Shown one piece after another: positions 35,501 to 46,100 of a stretch of 64,000 nucleotides of DNA. The DNA is from Anas platyrhynchos (taxonomy: Eukaryota; Chordata; Aves; Anseriformes; Anatidae). Position 1 is the first letter of the stretch. The number at the start of each line of letters is the position of its first letter. Below the pieces are notes generated by a model, which worked only from the letters and a program-made list of their open reading frames with translations, searched no databases and was not told where the DNA came from. The position numbers and the translations under genes are program-made. The DNA is taken from the NCBI RefSeq assembly GCF_047663525.1, contig NC_092613.1:3249501-3313500 (forward strand). Reading direction: 5' to 3'.

Positions 35501-37156
35501 ACACCCCCAGCCAGCACATACCCAGCCTCACCGTGCCTGCCATGGCCTCTGAGAGAGCTGCAAGCCCTGATTTGGGGTGCATTTGGCTGAAATTAACAGT
35601 AGCACTGAGAGCTGTGTGGCAGGAATCCCAGCACCACGTCCTGCTCTCCGGGACATGTTGCTGTACCGGTACACTCCCAGCAGCACAGAGGGGGCGTGGG
35701 GTGGGGGGTCTTGTCCTGAAGAGCCTCCTGCAGCAAAACCTGGGGTAAATGAAGCCCAGAATCACAAGGGAGAGAAAATCACCACGCGTGGAGCAGGACT
35801 GCTTCTTTTCCAAGAGAGATGCGCCATTTCTGTTCTTTTGCTAGAGAAAACATCTGGGGAGCTTGAGGCTGTCCAGAGCTGCACACGAGGGAATTTTCTC
35901 CATTCCCCACCATGGAGAGAATCAGCAGGGGAAGGGGACGATGGGGGGGCACCACAGGCTACTCTTTCTGCCGGGACAGGCAGGGGTCTCCACGCCTCAG
36001 CCCCTCCTCTGCCCCCCAGGTCTGGTTCCAGAACCGACGGGCCAAGTGGCGGAAACGGGAACGCTATGGGAAAATCCAGGAGGTGAGAAACCCCACAGCT
36101 GCCCACAGCACCCCACTACCCCCATCGGTAACCCACAGTGCCCAGCTTTTGCCTCTGCCACGAGCTGTGTGGTTGTGCCCCCTTGCAAGGCACCTGGCCC
36201 CCACGGGAGAACAGGGAAGATGCAGCATCACATTCTGCTAGGGCAGGAAGAGGCTGCTTCATGGCCCTGCCATCTCCCCTGGAAATGTGCCCCTCCGGGA
36301 AGGTGTTGGGTTCCCCCCCATGCAAGGAAACCCCTTTTGCAGGGCTGGTGATCCATCATTCCCGTCAGCATCCCCTGATGGTGTGTGGTCACCCAGGGTC
36401 TCCCTCCTCTTCCTCATCTTCCTATAAATCCATCAGCATTTCATCCCTCCCTTTTCTGCAAAACTGCCTTATTTTCAAACACTGAAAAGCATAAAAATAG
36501 TTTAAAAAGCAGTTTTGTACACATCCTCCGTACTCTCCCATGATTGCCCTGCTTGGTGTAGGGGCTGCAGCACCACAAGGGAACAGGGCTGGGGAGGTGA
36601 CAGGGGGGTCAGCAGCACTGCGAACTGCACACCCTACAGGGCAGCGTTCTGCACAGATTTCCATCAGGATTAGCTCCCCCAAGCAATTAAAGTAAAGCAA
36701 CGGCAGCCCTTGCATTGCTTGCTCGCTGGGGGCAAGGGGGATTCAAGAGCTGGGGGGGGCGATGTGGTCCCGACCCTCATCTGCGCATACCCAGCCTCTC
36801 CCCCGCTTCACTTCGGGATTCCTGTTCCTTTTTTTCAGCTGCAGAGCAACCTCTGGCCAAGCTCCGGCCCTGGGAGCCCAACAGGGCCTTGCCTCGTGGC
36901 CCCCGAGAGCATCCCGTCCCCGTGCGTGTCTCCGTACCCCCACGCTCACAGCAACATGGCCAGCTTCATGGGCATCCCCACCTCTCCCAGCCACCCCCCC
37001 GGCATCAACAGTCTCTATTCCCTGCACGGCCTCCCCCCGACCCTCGGTGGCCACCCCTTCGAGCCCCCTCCAGAGAACGACTACAAATCGCCCGCCCTGG
37101 TGACGCTGCGGATGAAAGCCAAGGAGCCGGGCAGCCTGCTGGGCTGGACCACGTAA
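31425..37156 (+). CDS. ALX3: ALX3, paired-like homeobox transcription factor (4 exons)
   Basis: Exons: 31425-31662, 34457-34767, 36020-36082, 36839-37156 (stop TAA); introns are GT-AG and the phases fit, giving 309 residues (human about 343). The ATG has a strong Kozak context (A at -3, G at +4) and is the first ATG in frame. Residues 1-79 are Pro/Gly-rich and diverged. The homeodomain spans about 138-197, with [20 protein letters not shown] in helix 2-3 and [14 protein letters not shown] in helix 3 (Q50, N51), the aristaless-like Q50 class. Exon 4 carries the C-terminal OAR-type tail ([17 protein letters not shown]) and ends GWTT. ALX proteins bind palindromic TAAT sites and act in craniofacial mesenchyme and limb bud. 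ALX3 rather than ALX1/ALX4 follows from the YGKIQE junction, the FEP...DYKSP tail, and the neighbours STRIP1 and AHCYL1. There are no stops or frameshifts. The exon 3 3' end is unusual (see 36083-36145). Confidence 0.93.
31663..34456 (+). other. ALX3: ALX3 intron 1
   Basis: A 2.8 kb intron between GCAG|GTACC and TCCCAG|GTGGT. Its first 0.9 kb is still CpG island. It then holds A-rich low complexity (about 32253-32303) and a T-run (about 32867-32890). A TTAATTA homeodomain-type core sits near 33185. I see no additional coding exon in it. Confidence 0.75.
36083..36145 (+). other. ALX3: Relict of the ancestral ALX3 exon 3 end, probably now intronic
   Basis: Reading on in frame past the strong donor at 36083 (GAG|GTGAGA) gives 21 codons beginning VRNPTAAH and ending THSAQ. 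ALX family proteins have a homologous segment here, with RNPFTAAY in mammalian ALX3, ending in Gln exactly before the exon 4 Leu-Gln. Here the position after the final CAG (36146) reads CT, not GT, so the ancestral donor appears to be lost. A weaker phase-0 donor, TCG|GTAACC, lies at 36128 and would keep 15 of these codons. Which donor is used is inferred from consensus strength only. Confidence 0.7.
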
Positions 37157-38161
37157 CCCACCCCCACGGGACATGGACCCCTCGCCTGAGCCCCCCGCAG
37201 CCCCGGGACGCATCCTCCCTGCCTGCGTCCTCCCTCCCGAGGCACACGGCACCGCTCGGCACTGGGGGGTGGGAGCGGGGTCACCCCTGTCCCCCATGCA
37301 CCCCGATCACTGCCAGCTTCCCCCAGCCCAGCCCTCTCCATCGCGCTATCGGGGGGCAGCAAAAGGGTACCCCCGAAACACAGCCCACCCTGGCACCTCT
37401 CTGCCCCCCCCCCCCCCCGCAGACACAGAGAAGCAGCAAGTGGCTGGTGGGGGCCCAGCTGTCACTGCCTCTGCCATGGGGGCTGGTGCTGGGACCTGGA
37501 AATCAGCTTCAGAAAACCCTGAGGATACTCTGAGGCTGCAGCCCCCAGGGAAGGTGACCATGGGGGCAGGGATGGGAGATCCGCATGGCTGGGGGAGCTG
37601 GGTGGTTTTGGGGCACCATTCCCTTCTCCTGGGGAACTGGGCTGCTCTCTTCCCCAGCTTGGACACGTGGCCCCTAAACCAGCGCAGAGCTCCCCCCTTG
37701 CTCCCTCCATCCCAGTCTGGGTGCCCCAGCTGCAGCTGTCCTGGGAAGAAATGGTCACTTCGGGTGGGGGGGTGTCCAATTTTTGGAGTGGTCTCAGGCA
37801 TGGGGAGGGAGGGGACACGACTGAATTTCCCCATGCAGCTGATGTGCTTCATTTGCTCTGTGACAGGGGGGTCCCGGAGCAAACTGCAAAGCACCCCCAA
37901 ACACCTCTTCAAGGCAGTGCATCCGAGCTTACTTTCCAGACAGTAAACGCCCCGTCACCACGGCCAAATTGCCCAAATCAAGCCAACAACAGGTCTCTTC
38001 TTGCTCCTGCTGAACCCATCTTTAAAAGATGCTGTTATACCCCCTTGTGCCAAAAAAACAAACAAACAAAAAAAAAACAAAAAAAAACATATACCCGTGC
38101 TGGGGAAGGAAAGTGGAGACGCTCAGGAAGGGCCGAGCCTCACTGACCAGCCCAATCTGGG

Positions 38162-38192
<31 letters not shown>

Positions 38193-38365
38193 CAAGGTTT
38201 CCATGCAAAACCCTCCAAAACTCTCAGTACCCCAGGAGCACCATGGCCACAGCAGGTGGACAACCCCCAGGGGCCCCATACTGCACCCCCACTTCCTGCA
38301 GCCCCTGCCATCTGCAGGGATTTTGTTACTCATTTATAAACAATAAAACACACTTTAATAAGTTA
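37157..38365 (+). other. ALX3: ALX3 3' UTR (inferred extent)
   Basis: The region from the stop codon to just past the first + strand AATAAA at 38342-38347 is taken as the 3' UTR. It contains a run of 15 C (about 37404-37418), A-rich runs at about 38051-38090 and 38164-38192, and no open frame with recognisable homology. Its length is inferred from the poly(A) signal only. Confidence 0.5.
38342..38347 (+). terminator. ALX3: Candidate ALX3 poly(A) signal AATAAA
   Basis: This is the first canonical AATAAA on the + strand downstream of the ALX3 stop, in an AT-rich pocket within GC-rich surroundings. No cDNA is available to confirm it. Confidence 0.5.
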
Positions 38366-38784
38366 TTTATGGCTGGGGCCATGCTGTAAAAGCCACAGTC
38401 TGTGATCACCCGCACAGCTGGGGAACATTTCGGAGAGGCTTGATGGAGACACAGCTCGCTCACACCTCGGCTGCTCGGGCGCTGGCTCCTGCCCCGGGAG
38501 CGGAGCAGGCACAAGGTGGGTGCCGGGGGCTGCCCAAACCCCAGCAGGAGGGAAGCAGCCCTCAGCAGTTCAGCTTTGCAAACAAACACACCACAGCCCC
38601 CCCCATCCACACCGCTCAGCGGGGAACGAGGGCAGGGTGCAGCAAGGGGATGGTTTGTGCCACGGGACACCCAGCAGGAGCACCATGGGTTCAGCCTCTG
38701 CCCCTGTCTTGCCTCTCGCTGAAATCAGGGGTGAATCTTTTGGGATTCACCAACCCAAGCTACCCACAGCTGCTGCTACCCCTT

Positions 38785-38832
38785 GGTCAGGGAAACTGAG
38801 GCACAGCAAGGCACAAAGGGGAGCTCTGTTGT
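38785..38832 (+). repeat. MIR-like SINE remnant
   Basis: GGGAAACTGAGGCACAGCAA followed by GGCACAAAGG matches the MIR core. It lies immediately upstream of the CR1 at 38877. Confidence 0.6.
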
Positions 38833-38876
38833 GACCAGGCTCCAGGGATGGTTTTGGTCTCCAGCCCCTCCACTGA

Positions 38877-39419
38877 ATCACAGAATCGTTAAGGTTGGAA
38901 AATACCTCCAAGGTCACCTGGTCCAACTGTCCCCCCACTACCAGCACCCACTGAGCCATGTCCCCAAGCACCAGCCCCAACCTCTCCTGGAGCCCCCCCA
39001 GGGACGGGGACTCCCCCACCTCCCTGGGCAACCCGTCCCAACGCCTGCCCGCTCTGGCTGAGCAGAAATGGCTCCTCATTGCCCACCTCAACCTCCCCTG
39101 GCACAGCTCCAGGCCGTTCCCTCTGCTCCTGGCCCTGGTTATCTGCGAGCAGAGGCCGACCCCCAGCTCCCCACCCCTCTCAGGGAGCTGCAGAGAGCAA
39201 TGAGCTCTGCCCTGAGCCTCCTCCAGCCCAGACACCCCCAGTTCCCTCAGCCGCTCCTCACAGGACTTGTGTCCCAGGCCCTTCCCCAGCCTCGTAGCCC
39301 TGCTCTGGGCACACTCCAGGGCCTTGATGTGCTTCTTGCAGTGAGGGGCCCAAAGCTGAACACAGCACTTGAGGTGCGGCCTCACCAGAGCAGAGGACAG
39401 GGGGATGATCACCCCCTAG
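38877..39419 (-). mobile_element. CR1 LINE fragment (3' part with ORF2 C-terminus)
   Basis: Read on the - strand, this is a typical CR1 3' end: the reverse-transcriptase C-terminal region (LKCCVQLWAPHCKKHIKALE, then ATRLGKGL and EERLRELG), ending in ...GTTGGACCAGGTGACC...ATTCTGTGATT. It is 5'-truncated, as most CR1 copies are. It lies between the 3' ends of ALX3 and STRIP1. The 221-codon frame here is transposon remnant, not a host gene. Confidence 0.93.
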
Positions 39420-40178
39420 GCCAACAGATCTGGTCCGCCTTAAGTGTGTGACCTGAGGACCACGTGGGGACAAGGATGGGAAACACAAGACCACGAACCT
39501 GGGCACCAGCTCAGCCCCACCACTGTCTTCACCCATGGCTGTTTCCCTGGGGCCAAAGGGATGAGGACGCAGACAGAGATCAGACACACAGCTCAGAGGT
39601 ATCGCGAATATATATATATATGTACAGCTCATCCACCCCACCCAGCGGGGCAAGGCAAGACTGCAGCCTCCAGCCCACCCCAGCCCCTCGGCCCTGTCAC
39701 CACCATGTTCCCAGCGCCCCTGGCCCCCTTGCTGTGTCCCCCAGCAGGGTCTGGTGGGGGGACACAGCTACGGTTTTCCTGCCACAGTCGCCCTGTGTCC
39801 CACAGCATCACCTCCCCTCGATTTGCTCCACTAACTGCTCTCCCTCCTCGGCCCTGGCTGGTGAGAGGAGGTGGCAGGGCGATGGCAGTGCCACATCTGA
39901 AAGGCTGGAGCAGGGGCACAGCGTCCTCCATCTAACAGGAGACACCCAGGGAACTGTGGCCTCTTTTCAAAGCCTTCACCCCCAGCACAGGATTGAGGAT
40001 GACAAAGCCTGGGAGAAGGCAGAGGGGCACCATGGCATCCCGGATCCCTCCCAGCCCTGCCGCAGGGGGCCAGGCACCCACAGACCCTGCTAAAGCCACA
40101 CACCTGCGGCTTCACCCCCCAGCCTCCAGCCTGTCCCCAGACACCTCCTGCTTCCCCACTATCCTCGCTGCGAGGGCA
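39420..40178 (-). other. STRIP1: STRIP1 3' UTR / downstream region
   Basis: This is the sequence after the STRIP1 stop up to the antisense CR1 at 39419. It holds a short (TA)n tract at about 39608-39622, which is TATATA on the transcript strand. I could not find a canonical AATAAA on the - strand here, so the 3' end is undefined. No other gene is seen. Confidence 0.45.
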
Positions 40179-43100
40179 TCACTGCAGCAGCTCCTCCCAG
40201 GAGATGGGCCGGGAGAAGACCTCTCTCTCCAGCCACAGGTCGTAGTTGACCTGGAAATCCTCAGGCAGCTCCACGCGCTGGCCCAGCACGCTCTGCAGGC
40301 AGTTGTCCACAGGCAGGAAGTCAGGGTTGCTGTGCGCCCGGTCATAGCGGCGTGAGTTGAAGCGCTCAATGCTGGCACGCAGGGCACACTCCTCTGCCTG
40401 GAAATCCCAGGGCCGGGCATCCAGGTCTGGGCAGAGGGAAGAGGGTGTCAGAGGAGAGCTGGGGCACTTCAGGCAACCAACATCCCCCAGGATGAGATTT
40501 TTCAAATTCTTATAAAGAGCAGAATGCATAGGCACAGAGCAGGCAGCCACCGACATTTCCAACACTGCTGGCCACTGCCAGCTCCTTCCCCACAATGCCA
40601 TCACCCCCAAATCTTCCCAGACCTAGGGGCTGCAAAAGCCCTACGCAAAGGGACAGCTCTGGCACAAACACATCTCTGCATGGAGTGGAAGGACTGCGGG
40701 TAACAGGACATGTGGCAGCTGCAGCAGACATACCATTGCCATAAGCCCAGTCGTCATTGAGACGGTGCCGCACTTTCTGGTAGATGGCTGACATGGTCTT
40801 CATGTTGCTCTTCCTCCACTGCCGACCCAGGTACTTGGTCTGCACCTTAAGCAACTTCAGCACGTAGAGCTGCATCATGGCTTGCTTCACCTTCAGTGCC
40901 CGCTTCAGGATGGGCGCAGACTTGAACACCACCAGCATCTGAGGAACAGCCAGGGCCGGGTGGTGGCACAGCTGGGGACACCCGGGTGCCCCCTGCTGTA
41001 CAGGTGCCAGCCCCCTCCTCCAGCCCAGGCACACACACAAACCTTCCGTGCAGCATGCACGCACCCTCCCCAGAAGCCTCCCACTCCCCACCCACCTCCC
41101 TTCACTCTGCAGGCACCCCCATTGCTCTCCCACTCTCCAGCAAGTTCTGGGGTGTAGCCTGAGGGGCACCCCAAGGTACCCACCATCCTCCCACCCAATT
41201 TAGCCTGCCTGGGCTGAGCCCGAGGAGTCCCCAGCCCTCACCATAGTGCGAGAGTGCTTCCACTTGGTCAGCTTATTCAGGATGCGCAGGAGGTTTATGC
41301 AGGAGAAAAGGTTCCTCCAGCAAAACTGGTTGTTGTCTCCTGCCTCCTGCAGGAAAGCAGAGGCAGAAGTAAAGCATGAGATGGAAGCAGGGATGCAGAT
41401 ATGAAAAGGAGAGGCTGTGCTGGCCCCAGGACCGTTGCCCAAAGAGGCACGGCACAGCAAGCAGCCAAGAGATGCCTGCCAGCCCAAGGGTAGCCACAGA
41501 ACCCTCAGCAGTGCCAGAGGCAGAGCACAGAAGTGTTGAGGGTGCCAGGTCTGGGTGCTGGAGCCCTGCTGTCTCCCTGCGCCCACAAACCCCTCTGGAA
41601 AGCACTGCAGGTCACTGGGAGCCCGAAGAGAAGGGAGCAGCGTACCAGACTCTCCGCTGTCAGCTCCGGCAGCTCGTGCACCACACAGTATGGGTAGTCC
41701 AGGACAGAAATGCTGCAGAAAGGAGGGAGGGTGTCACACTGCTCCCATGGATCATACCCCATGCAGGGCTGTGCGGCAATGCAGTCCCACAACTGGGCCT
41801 GCCTGCACCCAAGCCCTGGCCAGGGAGGGAGAAAGCAAGCAGAACCCCCTTTCCCATACCCTCCTCCACTACCTGTTCTTGGCAGTGATGTAGGACATGA
41901 TGTTCTGGTTGAAAAACTTCAGGATGAGTGGGATACAGTTGGCAAACACCAGATGCTGGGCCATATACTCAAACTGCGGAGAAAGGCCAAGTGGGCAGGT
42001 GAATGCAGACCCATCCTGGGTGCTGCCCATCCCAGAAGCTTGGTGGCCAGACCCTGGCCCAGCTCACCTGGTAGATGTGATTCAGTTTGAAGTGCTTGAG
42101 CAGAAGGAGCAAGACAGCAGAAATGGCTTTGACGATGATCTCCTTGTGCCGATTGACATCCACTCCCAACTTCATGCTCTGCAGCACTGTGGTCCTGGGG
42201 CACACAGAGGAATCCTTGGGGCAGCGCCTGCACCCTACCAGCCCCAGAGGCTGCCCCAGAGGTGTCTGTGGGCAGCCTTGCCATTCCCTGGGCTATCAAG
42301 CAGGGAATGCAGTCAGGTTCTGCTACACCACACGATAGTCAGATTGCCCAGGAAGCATCAGCCCAGTCACAGCCCCCACGATCCTGCCTGGCTCCAAACC
42401 CTTCTTCCTTCCCTCCCCATTACAACTGAACTCCTCCGCTCGCCCTCCATGGTCACTCACGGCATCTCCTCTGGTAAGACATCTGCCAGGATGTTGATAG
42501 AGTCCGTCTTAGCTTTGGATGTGGGAGCTGCAGCAAGGAGGATCTTCAGGAGAGCAATCTGGGGAGAAAAGAGAGAGATGGAAAAGGGGGTGGGGGAAAC
42601 CAGCCACAAGCCACCCTTCCCCACCAGACAACAGAGGGACAGTGACACATATGTTCAGAGGGAAGAAAACGTGGGGACATGACTAGAAAAGGACAGAACA
42701 GCAGAGGCGAGAGGCTCCCAGATCGGCTCCAGGAGGATGGAGCAGAGCCGAGGAGACCCACAGTGCTCACCATGTACTGCGGCAGACTCGGCAGGAGGCC
42801 CTGGTACAGGATCTCTGCAGGGACTTGCTCTACTTCTTCTTCCCCCTGGTGCCAGGAGAGATCAGAAAACCTCACACCAGGAACAGCCACCAGTGCAAAG
42901 GGTCTGTTTCAGCCCTGGGTGTTCTGACCCTGAGGGCAGGATATCCCCGGCTCCTGCCCAACGTCCCCTCACATACCCCACTCTCTGTCCCTGGAGAAAT
43001 TGCTCCTCCTTCCCTAACGACCTGCAGAGCAAACCCAGCCCTCCCGACTGCTGAAACACCAGGCAGAAGCACATGCCCACAGCTCCAACTCTGGAGCCTC

Positions 43101-46100
43101 ATCCCCATCCCCACCCCACACTCACCCCAGAGAGCGGGGAGCGCAGGTACTCATCCTCCATGTGCACTTGCACCTCTGCGATTGACGTGTACTTGTGCTG
43201 CAGAGAGAAAGAAGAGGGTTCACACCAAGGGCCAGAGTCCTCCACCAATGCCATCACTCCCTGCCTGCTCTGCAGCACATCCTGACACTGCCCCAGCATT
43301 ACTGCATTTCCCGCCCTGTCCTCTCATCTTTTTCAGTCCCTCCAGGAACCTTTGTTACTCCTATCCTACTGGTGACCCAACACTGATGGGAAGGGAGGCA
43401 GGGGGACGGTGGCTGCTGGTCTCACCTCTGGGACAACCCCAGTAAGAAAAGGATGAAGCCAGAAAGAGGCTTGGCCAGCCTGGGAAACCAGGGAAGAGAT
43501 GAAAACTTGAGATCTCTCATCTCACAGGACTAAGCAAGGTGGGGAGAGGTCAGGAAAACACAGCACTGGCCCCGACCTGTGATCAGTGCAGGGGGTGGGG
43601 GACCCACACAAAGGCAAGAACTGGAGGAATCCATCAACGTACTCACCTGCTTCAGGGTTCGGATGCTTTCATGGATGGGCCTGGGTAACCCCACCACTGT
43701 GTTGGTGTCACTGGAGAGAAGGGAAAAAGCTGGGCTGGTTGCAGACAGGAGCAATCATGAGCCACCCACCCCATGGGCAGGTCAGGGACCACCACCCAGA
43801 GGAGCTGGCAGCAGAGAAGCCCTGAGCTTGCCAATTGGAGGGCAGCAGCAGCCCCCACACTAGCAGCCTCTGCCACAGCACCCCCACACCAACAGTTCCC
43901 CAGGATGGCTCTGCAGGAACCCACCTGCCCAGAGTGTAGCCGATGAACTTGCTGCGGCTGGACTCCAGGAACATCTCGATGTCCTTCTCTCTGCAGCAAA
44001 AGGGACAAGAAGAAGAGTCACATCTTCCCATCAGCCTAAATCCCCCTTGCAGCTGGGGAATCAGAGCCAGTTTTTTTTCAGTGGTGCCCAGTGCCAGGAC
44101 AAGAGGCAATGGACACAAACTGGAACAAGAGGTTCCATCTAAACACCAGGAAGCACTTCTGTACTGCGCAGGTGACAGCACTGGTACAGCTCGCCCAGAG
44201 AGGTTGTGGAGTCTCCTCCCTGAAGATCTTCAAGAGCCACCTGGGCATGGTCCTGAGCAACCTCATCTACGCAACCCTGCTTGAGCAGATGGGTTTGACC
44301 AGACAACCTCCAGAAGTCCCTTCCATTCTTAACCATTCTGTGATACACCACAGCCCCCAAGCACAGGGCATCAGGAATAAATATTTGGCCTCGTGGCCAA
44401 ATAGAGGGAACAGTGGGTGTCATCCCACTGACCGATAGCCACTGAAGTGACCACCTGATTGACCTCCCCATCTCCAACATCTTCCACACACCCCTGCTGA
44501 AGTCACAAAATGTAACAGCCTCTATTTTACTTGAGCAGCTCCAGCTTTCCCTGCAGCCCAGCCCAGGATCAGCCCCCCAGACTCACCGGACCTTGGGGGC
44601 CCAGGGCAGCCCCTTGGGGCAGGCAATGCGGTCACTTGGGGGATGCTGGGTGGGCGGAGGCATCACCTCATCACGTTCAAGGGGAAAGGTCTCTCCCTCC
44701 AGGCTGTTGTCATCATCATTTTCCTCCTCTTCCTCACGGGAGTCATCAGCTTTGTAAGGGTCCCGCTCATTGAAGGCATCGAGGTTATCCTGTTTAATCA
44801 GGGCCTGGAGAAAAAAAAAAAAGAGCAGGAAGGTGGGTTCTGTCCTACTGCTTACTGTCAAGCAGGGAAATACCCAGGGCACAAACTGCTCCAAGATCTG
44901 TGTCCTGACCCCAGCTTTCTCCTGATTAACACCGCTGGCCCCAGTTCTGGACTCACCTTGTGCTCCCGCCGGCCTCGCTTCTGCTGCTGCTCGATAAGAT
45001 CGGAGGCTGACGCTGGTGGGGAGGCAGCTCTCATATTGCGGATGACTTTAATGCTGTCCTCTGGGAGCGGTGGGAGGCCCAGGACCTCTCGCTTCTCTGC
45101 TTTCATACTCTGGAGCTCCTCAAAGCCCCCCAGGGTGCACTGCAAGGGAGACCATGGCAACATGAACAGAGGGGTACGAGTCCTCCGTACATGGCACTGG
45201 GGGCTTCTCCACCCACCCTCCCAAATCTGCTCTCTGGGAGTCCCAAATCCTTCCCCATGGTCTAAAACAAGATCTGTCTGTCTCCACACTGCTTTTGTCA
45301 TTGTGAAATACAGCAGGGATGGGAGGGTGTTCGTGTAGCTGCAGCTGAGGTATCTGGACCTTTTTTTTTTTTTACATGGAACCCTGGCTAAGGGCCTTAA
45401 TTGGGTCCATCCTTGAAATCCAACTCCAGAGACCAACATCCAATGCTCCCTTAGGGGGCGAAACCTGAGAGGTTTTTAATCGGGCACACATCTACTCGGC
45501 TAAATGCCAGAAAGGAAAGGATGGAGCAATTACAGACAGCTCTGAGGGCAGAACTTCCTTCCTCTGCTAAACATAAAACTGCAAGATGCACACTGGCACG
45601 CCCAGTGTCCTTTCCCTTACCAGCACAGTCTTCCAGAGCAAGAGCAGCACCTTCTTCATGGGGAAGTGCGGGGCGTGGCCACTGCAGAATTTAGTCACCA
45701 TCCCAAAGAGCATGACAGAGAAGGGCTCGTTGTTGTACAGAGGGGCTCCTGGAACCAGAGAGCAGCGATAGCCAGGCCCTTCTCACACCCTGTGCTCACC
45801 CATCCTCCTGCACACTGGCAACACTGGCCCCTGCACCTCCCATGGCTCTGACAGGCTCTCACCCCCCATCTCCGTGGCCCTCGTTTCACCCCAGGCAGCT
45901 CCTCTTTGCTTTTCCATGGCCTTGTACCCTCCACAATTTCTTAACGCTGTTTTTAGAGGAAATGACAGCCCAAATATTCAATTTCATTCCCCAGGGAGTG
46001 CGCACACAGGTTGCAAAAAAGGCTGGCTGGCTGGCCTCTTCTGCTCCCCTCCTTCACCCCATCCAGCAAGGTTCAACCTAGCAGAAACCAACTCAGAGCC

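Noticed and set aside
38747-39412. 221-codon - strand open frame
   Set aside because: It is the C-terminal remnant of CR1 ORF2 within a 5'-truncated LINE, not a host gene.
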